Translations under genes and position numbers: made by a program | NCBI GenBank assembly: GCA_963627135.1 | Contig: CAVFZY010000024.1 | Span: 10,539 to 74,538 of the forward strand | DNA length: 64,000 bases | From: CAG-103 sp963627135 | Lineage (GTDB): Bacteria > Bacillota > Clostridia > Oscillospirales > Oscillospiraceae | Reading direction: 5' to 3' | The notes under the pieces: generated by a model | What the model was told of the DNA's origin: nothing | What the model saw: only the letters and a program-made list of their open reading frames with translations | Databases searched by the model: none | Shown here: piece after piece, positions 33,671 through 42,317 of the stretch | Layout of the letters: the number at the start of each line of letters is the position of its first letter | Numbering within the stretch: position 1 is the stretch's first letter

Positions 33671-33717
33671 TTGTAAAACTGTTATTTTTGATATATTCTA
33701 CAGATAAAAACTGTAGA
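33671..33717 (+). promoter_or_regulatory. LysR promoter with overlapping inverted-repeat operator
   Basis: TTGTAA (33671-33676) and TATTCT (33694-33699) have a 17-base spacer. A perfect inverted repeat TCTACAG-N7-CTGTAGA (33697-33717) overlaps the -10 and start site, a position suited to autorepression. Confidence 0.65.
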
Positions 33718-33733
33718 TTTCGGAGGAGGCGGC

Positions 33734-34660
33734 ATGAACTTTTCGTCCTTTGATTACTTTCTCGCGCTCGCGCGCGAACGCAGCTACACGCGCGCGGCCG
33801 ATGCGCTGCACATCACGCAGCAGTCGCTCTCGGCAGCCATCGCGACGCTCGAACGCGAGCTCGGCTGCCCGCTCGTGGTGCGGCGCACGCCGCTGGAGCT
33901 GACGTACGCCGGGCGGGTATTTCTGCAGTACGCCGAGCGCTTTCACCAGACGCGCGACGAGATGCAGCGCACATTCTGCGACATTGCGGAAAACCAGCGC
34001 GGCGAGCTGCGCATGGGCATCGCCTACACGCGCGGGCGGGCCATCCTGCCGGGAATCCTTGAGGCGTTTGCGGGCGTGTATCCGAACGTGCGCGTGATCC
34101 TGACCGAGGAGCGCAACCACACGCTGCAGAACCTGCTGCACGAGGGGCGGGTGGATCTGGCCATCGCGCGGTTTCAAAAGCCGCTGCCGGGCATCGAGGT
34201 GCAGCCGTTTTACACCGAGGACACCGTTCTGCTCGTCAGCCGGCAGCTACTGCAGACCTGCGGGATCGACCTCGCAGCGCACCGCACGAAGATCGAGCGC
34301 GGCGACCTACGTTCTCTGCGCGGGTGCCCGTTCGTGCTCGGCAGCGCCGAGGACATCACCGGCAGCCTGGAGCGCGACGCGTTTCGCCACGCCGGGTTCG
34401 TGCCGGAGGTGCGGGCCGAATCGAGCAACGTCGAGACGCTGCTCGAGCTGTGTGCGCGCGGCGTGGGTGCGTGCTTCTGCCCCGAGAATCTGGCGCGGCT
34501 GCTGTTGGCCGCGCAGCCGCACGGACGGCTGGAGATGCTGCGCATGCCGGACACGATGGCCTACCCCATCAGCTTCGGCTACGCAAAGCGCGCCTACCCA
34601 TGGAGCGTGCTGGCGGACTTCATCCGCATTGCCCGCGCGCAGTATCCGCAGCCGGCATGA
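33734..34660 (+). CDS. LysR-family transcriptional regulator
   Basis: 308 residues: an N-terminal winged helix-turn-helix (FLALARERSYTRAADALHITQQSLSAAIATLERELGCPLVVRR) and a two-lobed effector domain (GELRMGIAYTRGRAILPGIL onward). GGAGGAGGC precedes the ATG. It is transcribed away from the NhaC-like gene, the usual arrangement for a LysR regulator and its target. The effector is unknown. Confidence 0.92.
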   Translation: MNFSSFDYFLALARERSYTRAADALHITQQSLSAAIATLERELGCPLVVRRTPLELTYAGRVFLQYAERFHQTRDEMQRTFCDIAENQRGELRMGIAYTRGRAILPGILEAFAGVYPNVRVILTEERNHTLQNLLHEGRVDLAIARFQKPLPGIEVQPFYTEDTVLLVSRQLLQTCGIDLAAHRTKIERGDLRSLRGCPFVLGSAEDITGSLERDAFRHAGFVPEVRAESSNVETLLELCARGVGACFCPENLARLLLAAQPHGRLEMLRMPDTMAYPISFGYAKRAYPWSVLADFIRIARAQYPQPA

Positions 34661-34661
34661 A

Positions 34662-34693
34662 AACATCCCCCGGAGCGTCTGCTTCGGGGGATG
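34662..34693 (-). terminator. Intrinsic terminator of the SLH-transpeptidase gene
   Basis: ACATCCCCCG and CGGGGGATGT around a 12-base loop, followed by TTTT on the minus strand. On the plus strand it directly follows the LysR stop but has no T-run. Confidence 0.7.
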
Positions 34694-34706
34694 TGCCTGT
34701 CTATAC

Positions 34707-36563
34707 TTACTGGTTCCAGGGGTTGGCCGGGTCGGGGTCCGTCGGGTCCCAGCCGCGGTTCGGGCTGGAGATGTCCAGCCACGGGGCCGACGGCTTCGGC
34801 ACTGGGAGAGACGAGGCATTGTAGATCGAGACCGTGGTGCCGAGGGGGCAGTTGTCGTAGATCCACTTGGCGTCCGCTACCGTCAGGCGCACGCAGCCGT
34901 GCGAGCAGACCGTGCCGAGCTGGTTATACAGCCGGTAGGACAGGTCGTTTTTATTCGGGCTGTTGTACGGCGAGGAGTGGAAGAGATAGTTGCCGGTGAT
35001 CTGCGTGCAGTACTGGCCCCAGCAGCCCTGCAGCGGGTGCCAGGCTGCCTTGAACGGCGTGCGGAACGTGCCGATGGGCGTGGTCTGGCCGGGGCCGCAG
35101 ACAAAGGCATGGTAGAGGATGGAATAGTCACCGTTCTTGTCCAGACCGTAGACGAGCACGGTGCACTGGTTGCGCACGACCTCGAGCTTGTAGGGATACT
35201 GCGCGCTGAGAAGCTGGTCATACTCCGCGTCCGTGTAGTTGTTGACCGGGACGATGAACATGGTGCGGATCACGTCCGTGCCGCACAGGAAGAGGATCTC
35301 GACCGTGTGCTGGGAAGGCATATCGCGCTTCCAGACGGACTCTTCCACATGGAAGCCCGGCGTGATGGACTTGCCGTCGAGCGTGTAGTGGCGCGTTTGC
35401 TGCTGCACGCCGTCCACATACCAGATGAGGGTCGCCTCGCCCGGTGTGGTCTGATACTCCGACGGGAAGTAGCGGTAGGTCACATACAGGTCGATCGCGC
35501 GGCACTCCGGCGAGAGTGCGGGCACGGGGTCGGTCACGACGGTGCCGACGCCCTGAAGCATGGGGTCATACTCCGCATTCGTCTTGTCGGCCGCGAGCGG
35601 AACGGTGCAGCCGCGCGCGAGCAGGCGCACGAGCGAAGTGTGGCCGGTGCCCGCAACGGTCGTGCCCTCGGCCGCGACGGCAAGCGTGTCGACCGTGCCA
35701 CCGACGGTAACGGTGCCGTTCGGGTCGGTGCGCACGACGAGCGTGCCGGTGACGTTCATGCTGCCGAGGTCGCGCCCGGCGGTGCCGCCGAGGTAGAGCG
35801 TGCCGGTGAAGGTACCTGCCGTCAGAGGCGCGGTGCCGGTATAGACGACGCGGCCGGAGACCGGGAGCGCGGCGGCATCGGAGCAGAATTGCAGGCCGAG
35901 CTCATAGAGCATCTGCGCGATCTCGGCGCGGGTGATGCCGGCCGTGGGATTCAGGCGGCCGGCATCACCGCTGACGATGCCGGCCTTGACCAGACCGGCC
36001 ACCGAGGCGACCGCCCAGTCGCTGACGGCGGAAGCGTCCGAGAACGCCTGAATGTCGGCAGCCGTGCCGTCCGCCACGGCGAAGGCGCGGGCGATGACGG
36101 ACATGGCCTCCTGGCGCGTGATGCTGCGGTCCGGGCCCATGGTGCCGTCACCGCAGCCGCTGAAGATGTTCATCTGCGCGGCGGCGCTCAGCTCCGGGTA
36201 GTACCAGGCGGCAGCGTCCACGTCCGAAAACTGCGTGATATCCTTGCCCACCGTGCAGCCGAACACGCGCACGAGCATGGCGGCCATCTGGGCGCGCGGG
36301 GCGTCGTTGCCCGGCAGCATGTCGCCGCTGTCATCACCGACAAGGATGCCGTGATCGCGGGCAAACTCCATCGCCGCCTGATACCACGGGCCGGACGGTG
36401 TGGGCTCCGGCGTGGGTTCGGGACTGGGGGTGGTGGGTGCGGTCGGCTCCGTCGTTGGATCCGAGGGCTGCACGGGGTCGGGCTCTGCGGCGATGACCGG
36501 TACGACGGCCAGCGTCAGCACGCACGCGAGCACGAGCAGCAGGGACAAAAAGCGTTTGCGCAT
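34707..36563 (-). CDS. SLH-domain L,D-transpeptidase (YkuD), secreted
   Basis: A 618-residue secreted wall protein. After a signal peptide and a Pro/Thr linker (TPSPEPTPEPTP), about three S-layer-homology-type repeats cover residues 60-225 (WYQAAMEFARDHGILVGDDSGDMLPGNDAPRAQMAAMLVRVFG and similar). A beta-rich middle follows, then a C-terminal YkuD domain with HSSPYNSP and the active site SHGCVRL. SLH repeats would tether it to wall polymers, and YkuD forms 3-3 peptidoglycan cross-links. GGAGGAG precedes the ATG at 36563. Fusion of the two modules is fairly common in Clostridia. Confidence 0.87.
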   Translation of the reverse strand: MRKRFLSLLLVLACVLTLAVVPVIAAEPDPVQPSDPTTEPTAPTTPSPEPTPEPTPSGPWYQAAMEFARDHGILVGDDSGDMLPGNDAPRAQMAAMLVRVFGCTVGKDITQFSDVDAAAWYYPELSAAAQMNIFSGCGDGTMGPDRSITRQEAMSVIARAFAVADGTAADIQAFSDASAVSDWAVASVAGLVKAGIVSGDAGRLNPTAGITRAEIAQMLYELGLQFCSDAAALPVSGRVVYTGTAPLTAGTFTGTLYLGGTAGRDLGSMNVTGTLVVRTDPNGTVTVGGTVDTLAVAAEGTTVAGTGHTSLVRLLARGCTVPLAADKTNAEYDPMLQGVGTVVTDPVPALSPECRAIDLYVTYRYFPSEYQTTPGEATLIWYVDGVQQQTRHYTLDGKSITPGFHVEESVWKRDMPSQHTVEILFLCGTDVIRTMFIVPVNNYTDAEYDQLLSAQYPYKLEVVRNQCTVLVYGLDKNGDYSILYHAFVCGPGQTTPIGTFRTPFKAAWHPLQGCWGQYCTQITGNYLFHSSPYNSPNKNDLSYRLYNQLGTVCSHGCVRLTVADAKWIYDNCPLGTTVSIYNASSLPVPKPSAPWLDISSPNRGWDPTDPDPANPWNQ

Positions 36564-36605
36564 GGTTTTCTCCTCCATATTTTCCTGTGGGTGTGCGATG
36601 GTTTC

Positions 36606-36633
36606 ATTATACCGGACGGCGGTGATTTTTCAA
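36606..36633 (-). promoter_or_regulatory. Promoter of the SLH-transpeptidase gene
   Basis: On the minus strand TTGAAA and TATAAT with a 16-base spacer. Confidence 0.75.
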
Positions 36634-36677
36634 TCTTTTTCGCAGCGATTTCAACTTTTTTCAGTTTCTGTGACGCA

Positions 36678-36708
36678 CAAAAAAGCAGCATGCCGTCCGG
36701 CACGCTGC
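36678..36708 (-). terminator. Terminator of the long rRNA-methyltransferase operon
   Basis: GCAGCGTGCCGG and its complement form a stem with a T6 tail on the minus strand, 27 bases after the DUF523 stop. A 14-bp near-perfect direct repeat (GTTTACATAATT, two copies at about 36711-36738) lies between stop and stem. Confidence 0.8.
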
Positions 36709-36734
36709 AAGTTTACATAATTCAGTTTACATAA

Positions 36735-37175
36735 TTACAAGTTCAGCAGCTCCGCAACGTCGTCCTCCCCGTAGACGCGAATGCCGTGCGCAGAAAGGAG
36801 CGCGGCGGTGACGCCGTCGCCGGGCGTGAGCGTGCTGGTGAAAGTACCGTCATAGATCTCGCCTTTTCCGCACGAGGGGCTGCGCTGCTTGAGCAGGGCG
36901 GCCGTGCAGCCGAAGCGCTGCGCGAGGGCGAGCGTCTGCTGCGCACCGCGGGTATAGGCATCCGTGACGTCGGCGCCGGTGCGCATGACCACGCAGCTGC
37001 CCCGCCGCTCGGACGGGGCGCGCGGCGTCGGCAGGCCGCCGAGCTGCTCCGGGCAGGCGGGCACAAGAACGTGCCGCGCCATAAGTTCACGCAAAACGCC
37101 GTCAGGAAAGCCTTTCGACGCGCCGTCATACCGGCAGGCGACGCCAAGCAGGCAGGCACTGACGAGAATCTTCAT
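36735..37175 (-). CDS. DUF523 family protein (thiouracil desulfurase TudS-like)
   Basis: A 146-residue cytoplasmic protein: ILVSACLLGVACRYDG (Cys8, Cys14), LVPACPEQLGGLPTPR and KQRSPSCGKGEIYDG. The conserved cysteines match DUF523, whose characterised member TudS holds an Fe-S cluster and desulfurises 2-thiouracil. Whether this copy does so is not shown. The ATG overlaps the rhomboid stop by four bases. Last gene of the twelve-gene run. Confidence 0.85.
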   Translation of the reverse strand: MKILVSACLLGVACRYDGASKGFPDGVLRELMARHVLVPACPEQLGGLPTPRAPSERRGSCVVMRTGADVTDAYTRGAQQTLALAQRFGCTAALLKQRSPSCGKGEIYDGTFTSTLTPGDGVTAALLSAHGIRVYGEDDVAELLNL

Positions 37176-37756
37176 CGCACCGCCCGCTTTCCGCGGCTCC
37201 ACGTGAAGCCGAAGAGCATACCGAGCACGCCGCCGGCGATGTGCGTGAGCTGGGCGAGGCCGGCCGTGCCGGTGACGGCCTGAAAGATCTCGCTACCGAG
37301 GTAGAGGATGAGCACGAGGATGAGCGTGAGCGGGATGGTGCCGGTGCGCATGCCGGCGAACGACGCGAGCACGATGAGCATGAACACGACGCCGGACGCG
37401 CCCATGAGCGCGCTGTTCGGGAAGAAGAACCAGAGCACCAGCCCTGTGACGAGCGCCGTGAGCGCGATGGCGAGCAGGATGCGCTTGCCGCCGAAGCGCT
37501 CCTCCGCCGTCGGCCCGACAACGAGCAGCATGACGATGTTGCTGCAATAGGCGGCGAAATCCGGGTGGCCGAGCACGTGCAGGAAAAAGCGCGGGTAGGT
37601 CAGCCAGTCCGTCAGCGACGAGCGGTAGACGCAAAAGAGGTTCTGCGTCGTCCAGCCGTCGGTGAGCTTGCCGAGGCCGAGCGCAAGCAGGCTCAGCAGC
37701 GCGAACGTGAGGATGACGGGCGAATTATACAGGATCGTGATGGAATGTTTCTTCAT
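37172..37756 (-). CDS. Rhomboid-family intramembrane serine protease
   Basis: A 194-residue membrane protein with six hydrophobic segments, the catalytic Ser in GASGVVF and the partner His in LTHIAGGVLG. It cleaves membrane substrates within the bilayer; no substrate is suggested by context. It overlaps both neighbours by four bases (ATGA), so it is translationally coupled to the pseudouridine synthase and DUF523 genes. Confidence 0.87.
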   Translation of the reverse strand: MKKHSITILYNSPVILTFALLSLLALGLGKLTDGWTTQNLFCVYRSSLTDWLTYPRFFLHVLGHPDFAAYCSNIVMLLVVGPTAEERFGGKRILLAIALTALVTGLVLWFFFPNSALMGASGVVFMLIVLASFAGMRTGTIPLTLILVLILYLGSEIFQAVTGTAGLAQLTHIAGGVLGMLFGFTWSRGKRAVR

Positions 37757-38640
37757 AAGTACCTCTCAAAGCCAAACGCGCGCAGGTCATCTGGGACCGG
37801 CGCGGTGATGTGCAGGGGCTGCCCGGTGACGGGCTGCGTGAGATCGGCCGCGGCCGAATGCAGCACGGGGCGCGCGAGCAGGGACGCATCGCCGCCGTAG
37901 AGCTTATCGCCGAGCAGCGGATGGCCGAGCGCGGCGAAGTGGACGCGGATCTGGTGCGTGCGGCCGGTGCACGGCAGAATACGCAGGAGCGTGTACCCGT
38001 CCCGCTCGGCGAGCACGGTGTAGTCCGTGACAGACGGCTGACCGTCTGGCGCGACAGTGCGGCGTGTGGTGCCGTCGTCCGCGCGGGCGATGGGCAGGTC
38101 AATGGTGCCGCGCGGCGGCAGGCCGGTGCCGCAGGCGGCGGCGAGATACGTGCGCCGAAAGCCGCCGGTGTGCAGCACGCGGCGCAGCCGGTCGTGCACA
38201 TAGCCGCTGCGGGCGACGAGCATGACACCGGACGTGCCGCGGTCGAGTCGGTTGACGGGGTGAAAGACCGCGTCGGGCCCGAGGTAGGCGGCGAGCGCGT
38301 TTGCGACCGTGGGGTCACCGCGGTCGTACCCGCCGTGCACGGCCATGCCGGCGGGCTTGTTGAGCGCGAGCAGGTCTACATCTTCATACAAAATATCCAG
38401 CGGCACGGCCACGGGTGAAAATCTGCCGCCGGTGCGCTTGTCGTCGATGCGCACGGTGAGGGTGTCCCCCGCCGTGACGCGGTCAACGGTGCGGGTGTGC
38501 GCACCGTTTAAGCAGATGCCGTCCGGCACGGTCTTGACGCGGGCGATGGCCCCGTCGGCCATGCGCAGTTCACGCCGGAGCAGGCTCTTGACCGTGCGGC
38601 CCGCCTGCTCCGGCGTGACGGTGAGCGTCAGCCGGCGCAT
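37753..38640 (-). CDS. RluA-family pseudouridine synthase
   Basis: 295 residues with an S4-like N-terminus and the catalytic motif HPVNRLDRGTSG containing the Asp nucleophile, plus GRTHQIRVHFAALGHPLLGD. Isomerises specific uridines in rRNA or tRNA. RluD is the usual best match for this size, but the target site cannot be told by eye. It overlaps the macrodomain gene by 13 bases. Confidence 0.9.
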   Translation of the reverse strand: MRRLTLTVTPEQAGRTVKSLLRRELRMADGAIARVKTVPDGICLNGAHTRTVDRVTAGDTLTVRIDDKRTGGRFSPVAVPLDILYEDVDLLALNKPAGMAVHGGYDRGDPTVANALAAYLGPDAVFHPVNRLDRGTSGVMLVARSGYVHDRLRRVLHTGGFRRTYLAAACGTGLPPRGTIDLPIARADDGTTRRTVAPDGQPSVTDYTVLAERDGYTLLRILPCTGRTHQIRVHFAALGHPLLGDKLYGGDASLLARPVLHSAAADLTQPVTGQPLHITAPVPDDLRAFGFERYL

Positions 38641-39149
38641 TCCTGCGCGGCCAGCGCGGCCTCGTATGCGGCGCGGGTGCGGCTGTCAAAGCAGACCATG
38701 CGCACGCGCGTGATCTCGGGATGGTCGGCGAGATAGGCCGTGATCTCGCGCACGGCGATCTCCGCCGCCTGATTCAGGGGAAAATGGTAAATGCCCGTGC
38801 TGATGGACGGGAAATCGACCGTGTGGCAGCCGTTCTCGCTCGCGAGGCGGAGGCTGTTGCGGTAGCAATTGGCCAGCAGCTCAGGCTCGCCATGCTGCCC
38901 GTCGCGCCAGCGGGGGCCGGGCGTGTGGATGACGTGGCGTGCCGGGAGACGGTAACCGCGGGTGATCTTCGCCTCGCCGGTTCGGCAGCCGTTGAGGCCG
39001 CGGCACTCATTGAGCAGGCCGGTACCGGCGGCCATGTGGATGGCCCCGTCCACCCCGCCGCCGCCGAGCAGCGAGCAGTTGGCGGCGTTGACGATGGCGT
39101 CAACATCGGACTTTGTGATGTCGCCCTGAATGACTTCCAAACGGTTCAT
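38628..39149 (-). CDS. Macrodomain protein (O-acetyl-ADP-ribose deacetylase, YmdB-like)
   Basis: 173 residues covering one macrodomain: EVIQGDITKSDVDAIVNAANCSLLGGGGVDGAIHMAAG, VIHTPGPRW and PSISTGIYHFPLNQAAEIAV. These are the ADP-ribose-binding loops of the YmdB/MacroD type. It removes ADP-ribose-derived groups. The ATG overlaps the clpE stop by four bases, linking it to protein quality control in expression. Confidence 0.92.
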   Translation of the reverse strand: MNRLEVIQGDITKSDVDAIVNAANCSLLGGGGVDGAIHMAAGTGLLNECRGLNGCRTGEAKITRGYRLPARHVIHTPGPRWRDGQHGEPELLANCYRNSLRLASENGCHTVDFPSISTGIYHFPLNQAAEIAVREITAYLADHPEITRVRMVCFDSRTRAAYEAALAAQECAG

Positions 39150-41527
39150 GCGGTTACCTCCTTGCCGTCGATGGTGACGGTGATGTGATCGTCCTGTGCG
39201 TTGATGCCGATGTCCCCGGCGGCCTTGCGCCGGGCGACGATGGCCGCGGCGATGGCGTCCTCCACGTCGCGCTGGATGGTGCGGCGCAGGTTGCGCGCGC
39301 CGTAAGTCTCGCTGTAGCCCTTACGGACGAGATAGTCGATGACGGCAGGCGTCCAGTGCAGGGTCATGCCGCGCTCGGCCATGGCGGTGCGCACTTCGCC
39401 CAGCATGAGGGAAGCGATGGTGCGGAAGTTTTCCTCCGTGAGGTGGTTGAAGTAGACGATCTCGTCGATGCGGTTGAGAAATTCCGGACGCAGGAACTCG
39501 TTGAGGGCGCGCTGCGCGCGCTCGCGGCTCTGATCGTCCGCGCTCAGGCCGAAGCCGAGCGCACCGGTGTGCGTGTTGCTGCCGGCGTTCGTGGTCATGA
39601 TGATGACCGTGTTTTCAAAGTTCACGGTGCGGCCCTGCGCGTCCGTGATGCGGCCATCGTCGAGGATCTGCAGCAGCAGGTTCATGACGTCCGGGTGCGC
39701 CTTTTCGATCTCGTCGAAGAGGACGACGGAGTACGGGCGGCGGCGGATCTTCTCCGTGAGCTGGCCGGCCTCGTCATAGCCGACGTAGCCCGGGGGCGAG
39801 CCGATCATGCGCGAGACGGAGAACTTCTCCATGAACTCCGACATATCCAGCCGGATGAGCGACTCAGGCGCGTGGAAGAGCTCGTCGGCGAGGCGCTTGA
39901 CCAGCTCCGTCTTGCCGACGCCGGTGCCGCCGACAAACAGGAAGCTCACGGGCTTGCGCTTGGCCTGCAGGCCGACGCGGTTGCGCCGGATGGCGGCACA
40001 GACGGTGTCGATGGCCTGGTCCTGCCCGACGATGTGCGCACGCAGCCGGTCGCCGAGGCCGGCGAGCTGCTCGAACTCATCGGCGCGGATGCTCGCGGCC
40101 GGGATCTTCGTCCAGAGCTCGATGATGCGCGCGAGGTTATCCGCCGTGAGCTCCGGGCGGCCCTTGGCGCGCAGGCCGTCGAGCTCGGTCTGCAGCTGCA
40201 TCTCGCGGCTGCGCAGCTCGGCAATGCGCTCGTAGCGGCGGTCGAGCTCCTGCTCGTCATACGCGTCGCCGGTCTGCGGCGGCGCGGAGGCCAGCAACTC
40301 GCGCTCGCGCGCGTAGTCGCCGATCTCCTTTTCGACCTCGTCGGCGCGGATGAGGTCGGGATTTTTCAGATTCACGTCCGAGCAGGCCTCGTCGATGAGG
40401 TCGATGGCCTTGTCGGGCAGGAAGCGGTCGGTGATATAGCGCTCGCTGAGCACGACGGCGAGGCGGCACATGGCGTCCGGGATGACGACGCCGTGGAAGT
40501 CCTCATAATAGCGGCGCACGCCCTTGAGGATCTCAACGCTGTCGTCGATGCTCGGCTCGGCCACCGTGACGGGCTGGAAGCGGCGCTCGAGGGCCGCATC
40601 TTTTTCAATGTGCTTGCGGTACTCGGCGAACGTGGTCGCGCCGATGACCTGGATCTCGCCGCGCGAGAGCGCGGGCTTGAGGATGTTGGCGGCGTTCATG
40701 CTGCCCTCGGCGTCGCCGGCGCCGACGATGTTGTGCACCTCGTCGATGACGAGGATGATGTTGCCGACGCGGCGGATCTCCTCGATGAGGCCCTTCATGC
40801 GGCTCTCGAACTGGCCGCGAAACTGTGTGCCCGCCACGAGCGCCGTGAGGTCGAGCAGATAGACCTGTTTGTCACGCAGCTTATACGGCACGTTGCCCTC
40901 GGCGATGCGCTGGGCAAGGCCCTCGGCGATAGCCGTCTTGCCGACGCCGGGCTCGCCGATGAGGCAGGGGTTATTTTTCTGGCGGCGGTTGAGGATCTGG
41001 ATGACGCGCTCGAGCTCCTCGGCGCGGCCGACCATGGCGTCGAGCTTGCCGTCGCGGGCGCGCTGCGTGAGGTCGATGCAGTAGTTGGTCAGGAACTTGA
41101 GCTTGCGCGGGGCAGCGCCGCGCTTGTCGGCCGCAGCGCCGTCGGCACGCGGCGGCTCGGCCGCAGCGGAAGCCTCCTGCGCCGGGGGCGGGTTCTGGTT
41201 GAAGAGGCGGTTAAGAAACGGGAAGGTCGCGGTCTTGCCGTCGTCCTCGTCGGCGTCGGCATCGGGGTCGTCGGGGTCGGCATCGGGCGCGCCGTCGCCG
41301 CCGAGCATGCCCATGCTGCCGAGCATTTCCGCCACGTCGCCGGTGAGATTGTCGAGATCGGCATCCGAGATGCCGAGCTTTTCCATCATCTCGTCGACGG
41401 GCTTGATGTGCAGCTCGCGCGCACAGCGCAGGCACAGGCCCTCGTTATGGGACTCGCCGTTTTCGATTCGTGTGATAAAGATCACCGCTACGTTTTTCTT
41501 GCAGCGGGAGCAGAGTGTAGGCTGCAT
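39146..41527 (-). CDS. clpE: ClpE-like AAA+ unfoldase with N-terminal zinc finger
   Basis: 793 residues. The N-terminal zinc finger has Cys6, Cys9, Cys32 and Cys35, replacing the double Clp-N domain of ClpC; an acidic linker (PDADPDDPDADADEDDG) follows. AAA domain 1 has GEPGVGKTA and VIDEVHN; a short coiled coil follows. AAA domain 2 has GGTGVGKTE and VLFDEIEKAHPD. GALGFGL in the second domain fits the LGF-type loop that docks ClpP. The zinc finger is diagnostic of ClpE. No ctsR or mcsB is adjacent. It follows cvpA by 39 bases. Confidence 0.92.
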   Translation of the reverse strand: MQPTLCSRCKKNVAVIFITRIENGESHNEGLCLRCARELHIKPVDEMMEKLGISDADLDNLTGDVAEMLGSMGMLGGDGAPDADPDDPDADADEDDGKTATFPFLNRLFNQNPPPAQEASAAAEPPRADGAAADKRGAAPRKLKFLTNYCIDLTQRARDGKLDAMVGRAEELERVIQILNRRQKNNPCLIGEPGVGKTAIAEGLAQRIAEGNVPYKLRDKQVYLLDLTALVAGTQFRGQFESRMKGLIEEIRRVGNIILVIDEVHNIVGAGDAEGSMNAANILKPALSRGEIQVIGATTFAEYRKHIEKDAALERRFQPVTVAEPSIDDSVEILKGVRRYYEDFHGVVIPDAMCRLAVVLSERYITDRFLPDKAIDLIDEACSDVNLKNPDLIRADEVEKEIGDYARERELLASAPPQTGDAYDEQELDRRYERIAELRSREMQLQTELDGLRAKGRPELTADNLARIIELWTKIPAASIRADEFEQLAGLGDRLRAHIVGQDQAIDTVCAAIRRNRVGLQAKRKPVSFLFVGGTGVGKTELVKRLADELFHAPESLIRLDMSEFMEKFSVSRMIGSPPGYVGYDEAGQLTEKIRRRPYSVVLFDEIEKAHPDVMNLLLQILDDGRITDAQGRTVNFENTVIIMTTNAGSNTHTGALGFGLSADDQSRERAQRALNEFLRPEFLNRIDEIVYFNHLTEENFRTIASLMLGEVRTAMAERGMTLHWTPAVIDYLVRKGYSETYGARNLRRTIQRDVEDAIAAAIVARRKAAGDIGINAQDDHITVTIDGKEVTA

Positions 41528-41566
41528 AGACTGGTTCTCCTGTTCGATAGATTCCGTGCGCGCCGG

Positions 41567-42280
41567 TCACACGCCCACGCCGAGCGTGAGCACGTCGATG
41601 GCCAGCAGCGCTTTTGCCAGAGTGGTGTGCGCGAGGGTGGCGCGGCCGATGACGGGCCCGGCAAACTGCAATGCCCAGCACAGCAGGATGCCAAAGCACA
41701 CGCCATTGACCGCGCCGAGGGCAGCGCCGCCAATGTCGTTGAGTTTCTCCCGGTTTGGGAGCTTAAAGGCCAGATTCGGCAGGTTGCCGATCGCGGCCAG
41801 AATGAGCAGAATGAGCAAAAAGCCAACGGACGTGACGAGCACGTAGCACAGCCGCACGCAGTAGACCTGCGTCATGGCGGCGCGCAGGGTGACGCCCTGC
41901 TCGTCGCGCATGGTGAGCGCGGCACTGGCCATGCTCTGCGCCGGACGGCCGGTAACACCGGCGGCAGCAAAGCACTGCTCGGCATATTCCTGCGCGGTGT
42001 CGGGGTGCGCGGCGACCCAGTCCTCACCCGAGAGGCCGGCGTCGTTATCCGGCAAGGTGGTGGCGACAACGTCGAGCTGGCCCTCGAAGTACCCGCCGGC
42101 AAACGGCTCCGCCACCGGCAGGAGCCGGTCGGAAAACAGGCCCGCGAGCAGCGCCGCGCCGTAGAGCGCGACGACGATGGCGGCCAGCTGTGCGGCGCTG
42201 AGGATCAACCCGCGGCGGTAGCCGCCCCAAATGGCGGCCAGAAATATGGCGACGAGCACCACTGTCAATACGATCTTCAT
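41567..42280 (-). CDS. CvpA family membrane protein
   Basis: 237 residues with four hydrophobic segments and a large external loop between the second and third. It has IWGGYRRGLILSAAQLAAIVVALYGA near the N-terminus and INDIGGAALGAVNGVCFGILLCW-like sequence near the end, the CvpA pattern. The function of CvpA is not settled; it affects colicin V production and envelope stress in other bacteria. It sits between DUF5711 and clpE, an order I recall from other Clostridia. Confidence 0.8.
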   Translation of the reverse strand: MKIVLTVVLVAIFLAAIWGGYRRGLILSAAQLAAIVVALYGAALLAGLFSDRLLPVAEPFAGGYFEGQLDVVATTLPDNDAGLSGEDWVAAHPDTAQEYAEQCFAAAGVTGRPAQSMASAALTMRDEQGVTLRAAMTQVYCVRLCYVLVTSVGFLLILLILAAIGNLPNLAFKLPNREKLNDIGGAALGAVNGVCFGILLCWALQFAGPVIGRATLAHTTLAKALLAIDVLTLGVGV

Positions 42281-42317
42281 AGGTGTATCCCTGTTCTTTC
42301 TCTCTAGGCTGCGGGGG

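Noticed and set aside
39185..42307. A 1040-codon open frame on the plus strand
   Set aside because: Antisense to clpE and cvpA; same compositional bias, no recognisable domain.
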